Source: an uncultured Clostridia bacterium
Lineage (GTDB): Bacteria; Bacillota; Clostridia; Christensenellales; Borkfalkiaceae
DNA length: 64,000 nt
Direction of reading: 5' to 3'
Assembly (NCBI GenBank): GCA_945949395.1
Contig: CAMFEK010000002.1
Location: forward strand, 106,645 to 170,644
A model generated the notes under the pieces. It was not told the DNA's origin. It worked only from the letters and a program-made list of their open reading frames with translations, and did not search any database. Positions 59,532-64,000 of the stretch are shown one piece after another; position 1 is the stretch's first letter, and each line of letters starts with the position of its first letter. A program made the position numbers and the translations under genes.

Positions 59532-60398
59532 ATGTGGATCGTAGCGGCGGCATTGTCCGCGCTTTTTGCGGGTATCACGTCCATTTTAGCTAAATGCGGC
59601 ATGAAGGGAACGAATTCCGATCTCGTCACGGCGCTTCGCACCGCGGTGGTGTTGGTTTTCTCCTGGGTTATGGTTTTTTTGGTCAATTTCGGGCAGGGAC
59701 TGCCCCCGATTCCCCCAAAATCGCTCCTGTTTTTGCTCCTTTCGGGCGTGGCTACGGGCGCATCCTGGCTGTGCTATTTCAAGGCTCTCTCCTGCGGTAG
59801 CGTGAATAAGGTCGCGCCCGTGGATAAATCGTCCACCGTGATCACGGTACTTCTCGCTATTTTTTTCTTCGGGGAAACGGAACGCCTCGCCCTCAAGCTC
59901 TGCGCGACGGCGGCGCTCGCGGTCGGAATCTTTTTGATGATCGACCCGAAAAAGGAAGAGAAAAAGGCGGAGGACAACAAGTGGCTCCTCTTTGCGTCCC
60001 TCTCCGCGCTGTTTGCCGCCGCGTCCACGCTGCTCGCCAAAGTCGGCGTGGAAAACGTGGAGTCCAACCTCGCCACGGCTATCCGCACGGGCGTCGTGCT
60101 CGTCATGGCGTGGCTCATCGTCTTTCTCAAAGGGGAGCAGTCGGAAATCAAAAAGCTGAAGGGCAAGGAAATCCTCTTTATCTTCCTTTCCGGTCTCGCT
60201 ACGGGCGCGTCCTGGCTGTGCTACTATTACGCCATTCAAAAGGGCGTTGTCAGCGTCGTCGTTCCCATCGATAAATTGAGTATTCTCTTCACCGTAGCTT
60301 TTTCCTTCTTCGTCTTTGGCGAAAAACTTTCCAAAAAGGCGGTAATCGGGCTGTGTATCATGGTCGTTTCCACCCTCGTCATGGCGATCTTCGGATAG
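59532..60398 (+). CDS. EamA-family (DMT superfamily) transporter
   Basis: 288 aa, GGAGGAAAGG before the ATG. Ten membrane spans made of two clearly repeated halves: both halves contain a SLSALFA or ALSALFA start, an N/D-LVTALRTAVVL or NLATAIRTGVVL block, and SGLATGASWLCYY. The family includes metabolite and amino-acid exporters and uptake systems; the substrate cannot be told. Confidence 0.88.
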   Translation: MWIVAAALSALFAGITSILAKCGMKGTNSDLVTALRTAVVLVFSWVMVFLVNFGQGLPPIPPKSLLFLLLSGVATGASWLCYFKALSCGSVNKVAPVDKSSTVITVLLAIFFFGETERLALKLCATAALAVGIFLMIDPKKEEKKAEDNKWLLFASLSALFAAASTLLAKVGVENVESNLATAIRTGVVLVMAWLIVFLKGEQSEIKKLKGKEILFIFLSGLATGASWLCYYYAIQKGVVSVVVPIDKLSILFTVAFSFFVFGEKLSKKAVIGLCIMVVSTLVMAIFG

Positions 60399-60406
60399 CC
60401 GAATCG

Positions 60407-60431
60407 AAAAAGCCGCTTGCGCGGTTTTTTT
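60407..60431 (+). terminator. Terminator of the EamA gene
   Basis: CCGC and GCGG, extended by A/T pairs, form a short stem around TTGC, followed by seven T. Confidence 0.7.
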
Positions 60432-60449
60432 ATTTGCGAAAGATCGGTA

Positions 60450-60478
60450 TTGACAATTGCTGTAAAAAATGTTAAAAT
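60450..60478 (+). promoter_or_regulatory. sigma-A promoter of the GPH symporter/alpha-galactosidase operon
   Basis: TTGACA (60450-60455), 17-bp spacer, TAAAAT (60473-60478). No repressor gene or clear operator is adjacent. Confidence 0.82.
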
Positions 60479-60522
60479 CTCCTTAAAAGAAAGATGTAAA
60501 CAGAAGGGGGAACTTTTCATCT

Positions 60523-61950
60523 ATGAACACCAAACGACTCACCAAAAAACAGATGCGCATTTTCGCCGTGGGGCAACTCGGCTGGTCTATTTTGGGCGGC
60601 GTCATCAACGCATGGCTCGTCACCTTTTACCTGCCGACGGCGGGGGATATCGCAAACGGCGCCGTCTCGTATATCATGCCGGGACTCATCGTGTTCGGCT
60701 CGCTCACCGTTCTCGGCGTCATTTCCTTCATCTGCCGTATCTTCGACGCCTTCACCGATCCCTGGATCGCCACGCTGTCGGACAAATCCAAAAACCCCAA
60801 AGGCAGGCGGATCCCTTTCATGCGCCTGGCGGCAATTCCCTTTGCCCTCGTCACGGTGCTCGTGTTCTGCGCGCCCGTGAACGCGATCAGCGGCGTCAAC
60901 GTGGCGTGGATCCTCGCCTTTCTCATTTTGTATTATCTGTTCATGACGATGTACTGCACGCCCTACAACGCGCTCATCTCCGAATTCGGCAAGACGCAGG
61001 AGGACAGAATGTACATCTCCACGGCGATCTCGTTGACCTATTTTATCGGTACGATGCTCGCCTACCTGCCCTTCGTCTTTGCGGGACCCTTGCAGGCGGC
61101 GGGCGTGGCGTTCAACCAAAGCTACCGCATCTGCTTTATCGCCCTCGCGATTATCGCGCTCATCTGTATGCTCCTGCCCACCTTTTTGCTGCGGGAGCGG
61201 GATTTCGTGGACGCTGCCCCCTCGCAGACTGGCACCTTCCGCAACAGGGAATTTCGCTTTTTCGTCGGCTCGGACGTCATGTACTGGATCGGGCTCACCC
61301 TCTTTCAAACGGGATTGCCCTTCTTCGTCAAGGTGTCCATGGGGCTCGACGAATCGTATACCATGATCTTTCTCGGCGGCATGACCGTCCTTTCCGCTTG
61401 CTTTTACCCCGTCGTTTCCAGATTCGTAAAGAAATTCGGGAAGAAGAAAATGGTGATCTTCGGCTTTTTCGGGCTCGCCCTCGCGTATATTGTCACCGCG
61501 CTCATCGGCGTTCTGCCCTTGCCGGGCATCCTGTTCGGCGTAGTGATCGTCGTCATCGCAGCGTTCCCGATGGCGCTGCTCGGCATCATACCGCAATCCA
61601 TCGTGGCGGACATCGCGGAGGAGGACTCCCTTCGCACGAAGGAAAAGCGGGAAGGCATGTTCTTTGCCGCCCGCACCTTCGCCATGAAGTTGGGGCAATC
61701 CGTCGCCATGCTCACCTTCACATCCCTCGCGATTTTGGGCGCCGCGCAGGATACGGGCGCGAACGATATCACGGCGTCTTCCTTCGGACTGCGCATCGTG
61801 GCGATCGTCGCCATCCTTTTCTGTTCGCTCGGAGCTTTCGTTCTGATGGCGTATAACGAGAAAAAAGTGCTTTCCGCCATCGAGGAAGAACACGAAAAGT
61901 ATGCCGAGACTTCGGCGGAAAAAGAAGGTCGGGAGGAAAAGAGGTTATGA
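60523..61950 (+). CDS. GPH-family glycoside/cation symporter
   Basis: 475 aa with 12 predicted membrane spans. The family motif is visible after the second span: RIFDAFTDPWIATLSDKSKNPKGRRIPFM, here spanning about residues 78-106, with the Asp residues that bind the cation in MelB-type carriers. MELB-like transporters import melibiose, other galactosides or pentosides with Na+ or H+. It shares 4 bp with the alpha-galactosidase gene, so an alpha-galactoside is the likely cargo. Confidence 0.88.
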   Translation: MNTKRLTKKQMRIFAVGQLGWSILGGVINAWLVTFYLPTAGDIANGAVSYIMPGLIVFGSLTVLGVISFICRIFDAFTDPWIATLSDKSKNPKGRRIPFMRLAAIPFALVTVLVFCAPVNAISGVNVAWILAFLILYYLFMTMYCTPYNALISEFGKTQEDRMYISTAISLTYFIGTMLAYLPFVFAGPLQAAGVAFNQSYRICFIALAIIALICMLLPTFLLRERDFVDAAPSQTGTFRNREFRFFVGSDVMYWIGLTLFQTGLPFFVKVSMGLDESYTMIFLGGMTVLSACFYPVVSRFVKKFGKKKMVIFGFFGLALAYIVTALIGVLPLPGILFGVVIVVIAAFPMALLGIIPQSIVADIAEEDSLRTKEKREGMFFAARTFAMKLGQSVAMLTFTSLAILGAAQDTGANDITASSFGLRIVAIVAILFCSLGAFVLMAYNEKKVLSAIEEEHEKYAETSAEKEGREEKRL

Positions 61951-63518
61951 AACTGATCGAAACGGTCGTAAAGAGCGAAGAGGGCGATCTGCCCTTCGAA
62001 TGGGCGGAAAATCGCCTTTTGGCAAAGGCGGCGGGCAGAATAACCGTTTGCCGCGCGGTGTATTCCTTCGCCTTTCAAAGAGAGGATAAACTGTTTATAA
62101 ACGGGTATCAGAGCTGGACGTATTCCCCCGAACGGAGCGTTGGGGAGACGGATCTCTCCATGCGGTTCTGCCCCGATTTTTTCAATAAAAGGTACGGGTT
62201 TTCCTCTTACGGAGACGGGTATTTCTATCAAAAATCCTATCGGCGGGGCTGGCTCCACGGCTATTCCTACGCCTATATCCGTCGGGGAGAGGAATACTAC
62301 TTTATTGGCAGCGTCAACGAAGATAAAGCGTATCTTCGGATCATCTTCGATTCCGTCAATCAGACCATCACGCTCGAGAGCGACTGCGCGGGCAGAAGGG
62401 TGGAGGACGGCTTTGTCCTCATGGATTATCTCCTTCTGCGCGGCAGCGAAGAATCCGTGTTCGACCGTTGGTTTGATAAGATGCAGATACCTCCCGTCCG
62501 CGTCGGCAAACGCACGGGCTACACGAGTTGGTATCGGCACTATCAGAATATTTCCGAGGATATCTTGTTGAACGACCTTGCCGGCATGAGCAATCTGCCC
62601 ATTAAGTCGGATATTTTTCAGATCGACGACGGGTATGAAAGCAAGGTCGGCGACTGGCTTTTCGTGGACAACGAAAAATTCCCCAACGGGCTGGAGCCCG
62701 TCGTGAAAGCCGTCAAGGATGCAAAGTACCATCCAGGTCTCTGGCTTGCCCCCTTCGTATGCGAAAGGGAATCCGAACTCTTCCAAAAGCACCCCGACTG
62801 GCTGTTGAGGGACGGGAAGGGGGATCCCGTATTCGCGGGCGGAAACTGGAGCGGGGCTTACGCGCTCGATTTCAAAAAGCAGGAGGTGAGGGATTACGTC
62901 GAGGAGTGTATCTCTCATTATAAGCGGATGGGCTTCTCCTTCTTCAAGCTCGATTTCCTCTACGCCGTCTGTATGGTTCCCGATGAAAATAGGACGCGGG
63001 CGGAGATCATGGCGGACGCCATGAAGTTCCTGCGCAGGGTATGCGGCAAGGCGGAAATTTTAGGCTGCGGCGTGCCGCTCGCCTCGGCGTTCGGCAGGGT
63101 GGACTACTGCCGTATCGGCATGGACGCGTCCTTGAACTACGACGGCGATCTCATGTTGCGCCCCTTCCACAACGAGCGCCCCTCCACGAAAAATACCATG
63201 CGCAACTCGGTGTACCGCCGTCCGTTGAGCGGCAGGGGATTTTTGAACGATCCCGACGTGTTCCTGCTCCGCAAGAAAAATACAAAGCTGACGGAGGAAG
63301 AGAAACGCTCGCTCGCCATCGTAAACGCGCTTTTCGGCGGCGTGCTGTTTTCTTCCGACGATTTCGGCGAGTACGGCGAGGCGGAAAAGGATTTTTACGC
63401 TTACCTCGTATCCCTGCAAAACGCGACGCTTCTCTCCGTCAAAGAGGAGAAAAAGCTGCTTACCGTCGAGTTCTCTCTCGGCGGCGAAAAGAGGAGAGAA
63501 AGGCTGTATTTTGCTTGA
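61947..63518 (+). CDS. GH36-type alpha-galactosidase
   Basis: 523 aa. The barrel domain starts near GYTSWYRHYQN (191 on), with FQIDDGY (224-230), GLWLAPF, the nucleophile D336 in FKLDFLY and the acid/base D393 in RIGMD. The N-terminal 180 residues are a beta-sandwich. Canonical GH36 enzymes are about 700 aa, so this is a short version lacking much of the usual N-terminal and C-terminal domains. No signal peptide: it hydrolyses sugars brought in by the symporter. ATGA-type overlap with that gene. Confidence 0.86.
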   Translation: MKLIETVVKSEEGDLPFEWAENRLLAKAAGRITVCRAVYSFAFQREDKLFINGYQSWTYSPERSVGETDLSMRFCPDFFNKRYGFSSYGDGYFYQKSYRRGWLHGYSYAYIRRGEEYYFIGSVNEDKAYLRIIFDSVNQTITLESDCAGRRVEDGFVLMDYLLLRGSEESVFDRWFDKMQIPPVRVGKRTGYTSWYRHYQNISEDILLNDLAGMSNLPIKSDIFQIDDGYESKVGDWLFVDNEKFPNGLEPVVKAVKDAKYHPGLWLAPFVCERESELFQKHPDWLLRDGKGDPVFAGGNWSGAYALDFKKQEVRDYVEECISHYKRMGFSFFKLDFLYAVCMVPDENRTRAEIMADAMKFLRRVCGKAEILGCGVPLASAFGRVDYCRIGMDASLNYDGDLMLRPFHNERPSTKNTMRNSVYRRPLSGRGFLNDPDVFLLRKKNTKLTEEEKRSLAIVNALFGGVLFSSDDFGEYGEAEKDFYAYLVSLQNATLLSVKEEKKLLTVEFSLGGEKRRERLYFA

Positions 63519-63542
63519 CAACCTTTTGGGAAAGGGTATAAT
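63515..63542 (+). promoter_or_regulatory. sigma-A promoter of the MATE gene
   Basis: TTGACA (63515-63520), 16-bp spacer, TATAAT (63537-63542). The -35 overlaps the alpha-galactosidase stop. Confidence 0.82.
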
Positions 63543-63546
63543 AGAG

Positions 63547-63600
63547 ATGCTCACCGGAGCATATGCGGTCGTAACCGCAATATGGAAAAGGTGTCGAGTG
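63547..63600 (+). promoter_or_regulatory. Structured leader of the MATE gene, candidate guanidine-IV (mepA) riboswitch
   Basis: An outer stem CTCACC (about 63550) with GGTG..GAG (from 63590) encloses CATATGCGGT-CGTA-ACCGCAATATG, a hairpin with one bulged A, leaving GGAG and GAAAA as a facing internal loop. The 3' strand of the outer stem runs into the left arm of the downstream terminator. Guanidine-IV riboswitches are known to control MATE (mepA) genes in Clostridia; I assign this by context and shape, not by an alignment. Confidence 0.5.
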
Positions 63601-63630
63601 CGCTCGGGGTTTTCTCGGGCGCATTTTTTT
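63599..63630 (+). terminator. Leader terminator in front of the MATE gene
   Basis: TGCGCTCG and CGGGCGCA (63599-63623, one G-T pair) around a T-rich loop, followed by seven T, only 13 bp before the start codon. This points to transcription attenuation. Confidence 0.85.
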
Positions 63631-63643
63631 GAGAGGTGTTTTT

Positions 63644-64000
63644 ATGAAACAGGAAATCAGGCTTTCCGACCATTTCACTTGGAAAAAGCTCGTTCTTTTC
63701 GTACTGCCGTCCATCGTCATGATGATCTTTACGTCTGTTTACGGCGTCGTCGACGGCGTTTTCGTGTCCAACTTTGCAGGTAAAACGGCGTTTGCCGCCG
63801 TCAATCTCATCATGCCCGTGCCCATGGGCTTGGGCGCGATCGGCTTTATGTTCGGCGCGGGCGGCAGCGCGCTCGTCTCCAAAACGTTGGGCGAAAAAAA
63901 GCAGGAGCGAGCCGAAAGCATATTCACCATGCTCGTTTTCACCTGCGCTGTATTAGGCGCCCTTTTGGCGGCGGTCGGCGTCGTCTTCATGCCGCAGATC
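63644..64000 (+). CDS. MATE-family multidrug efflux protein, N-terminal 119 residues (runs off the window)
   Basis: The frame from ATG 63644 (GAGAGGTG upstream) is open to the window end. LVLFVLPSIVMMIFTSVYGVVDGVFVSNF, here about residues 17-45, is the first MATE span with its VDG motif, followed by GLGAIGFMFGAGGSALVSKTLG. It resembles MepA-type Na+/H+-drug antiporters. The attenuated leader suggests induction by a small ligand, possibly guanidine or another cationic compound. Confidence 0.88.
   Translation, partial: MKQEIRLSDHFTWKKLVLFVLPSIVMMIFTSVYGVVDGVFVSNFAGKTAFAAVNLIMPVPMGLGAIGFMFGAGGSALVSKTLGEKKQERAESIFTMLVFTCAVLGALLAAVGVVFMPQI

Noticed and set aside
60417-61893. Long ORFs in other frames across the GPH symporter gene, on both strands
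   Set aside because: Both are Arg/His-rich shadow frames of the 12-span transporter.
1-64000. CRISPR arrays, tRNA or rRNA genes, insertion sequences, prophage
   Set aside because: No spaced direct repeats, no cloverleaf with T-loop sequence and no transposase or phage gene was found on reading the window; a covariance or profile search was not possible.

Overview
The window reads as chromosomal DNA of an endospore-forming, anaerobic member of the Firmicutes (class Clostridia). Pointers are the ylxM-ffh-rpsP-khpA-rimM-trmD-rbgA-rnhB-yraN housekeeping operon, a SpoVB-type flippase beside two small spore-envelope-like genes with sigma-E-like promoter signals, oxygen-sensitive indolepyruvate:ferredoxin oxidoreductase, an archaeal-type split glutamate synthase, and consensus sigma-A promoters (TTGACA-17-TATAAT) with strong Shine-Dalgarno sites. 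Protein-coding DNA is moderately GC-rich and intergenic DNA is AT-rich. Genus cannot be set from the sequence alone. No rRNA, tRNA, CRISPR array, insertion sequence or prophage was recognised.

Layout. 1-4.9 kb: the start of a YggS-type gene diverges from a degenerate phosphatase-like gene, both apparently leaderless; then a HAD hydrolase, a TPP-riboswitch-controlled ThiT gene divergent from yfbR, and an acyltransferase. 4.9-10.3 kb: the ylxM to yraN operon. 10.3-10.5 kb: a free-standing non-coding RNA gene (6S-like layout, not proven). 10.5-14.6 kb: pgi and spoVB on the minus strand, then a LysM gene and a Cys-rich coat-like gene. 14.7-21.7 kb: CtpE-like P-type ATPase, serS, an exonuclease, an RsmF-like methyltransferase, rplS. 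21.9-31.5 kb: yifB-dprA-topA-trmFO-hslV-hslU-hisS-trxA, all on the plus strand. 31.5-34.9 kb: accessory DNA with an XRE repressor divergent from an AT-rich membrane protein gene (two matching operators between them) and a TetR-ABC-permease operon. 35-43 kb: glyA, a small membrane protein, the paired DNA-metabolism genes TIGR03915/TIGR03916, a two-component system, a truncated metallo-beta-lactamase-fold gene and a FliB-like gene. 43-51 kb: a Na+/solute symporter divergent from an operon for 2-oxoacid (aryl-pyruvate) oxidation: amidohydrolase, iorA, iorB, paaK, acyl-CoA ligase. 51-53.5 kb: a second TetR-ABC-permease operon with repeated operators. 53.5-59.4 kb: rplI, a DUF1540 mini-protein, and a five-gene split glutamate synthase. 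59.5-64 kb: an EamA transporter, a GPH sugar symporter with a GH36-type alpha-galactosidase, and a MATE efflux gene behind a structured, terminator-controlled leader that may be a guanidine-IV (mepA) riboswitch.

How it works together. The window combines core translation, SRP and protein-quality functions with an energy and nitrogen economy suited to a gut-type anaerobe: aryl-pyruvate oxidation coupled to ferredoxin, ferredoxin or NAD(P)H-linked glutamate synthesis, and alpha-galactoside use. Regulation is legible in the DNA at several points: two RNA switches or switch-like leaders, three self-regulated repressor operons with visible operators, two divergent promoter pairs that cannot be occupied at once, and leaderless starts. 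No single novel multi-gene system stands out. The best leads are the leaderless divergent pair with its inactive phosphatase-like product, the XRE/membrane-protein module, the MATE leader RNA and the orphan RNA gene.
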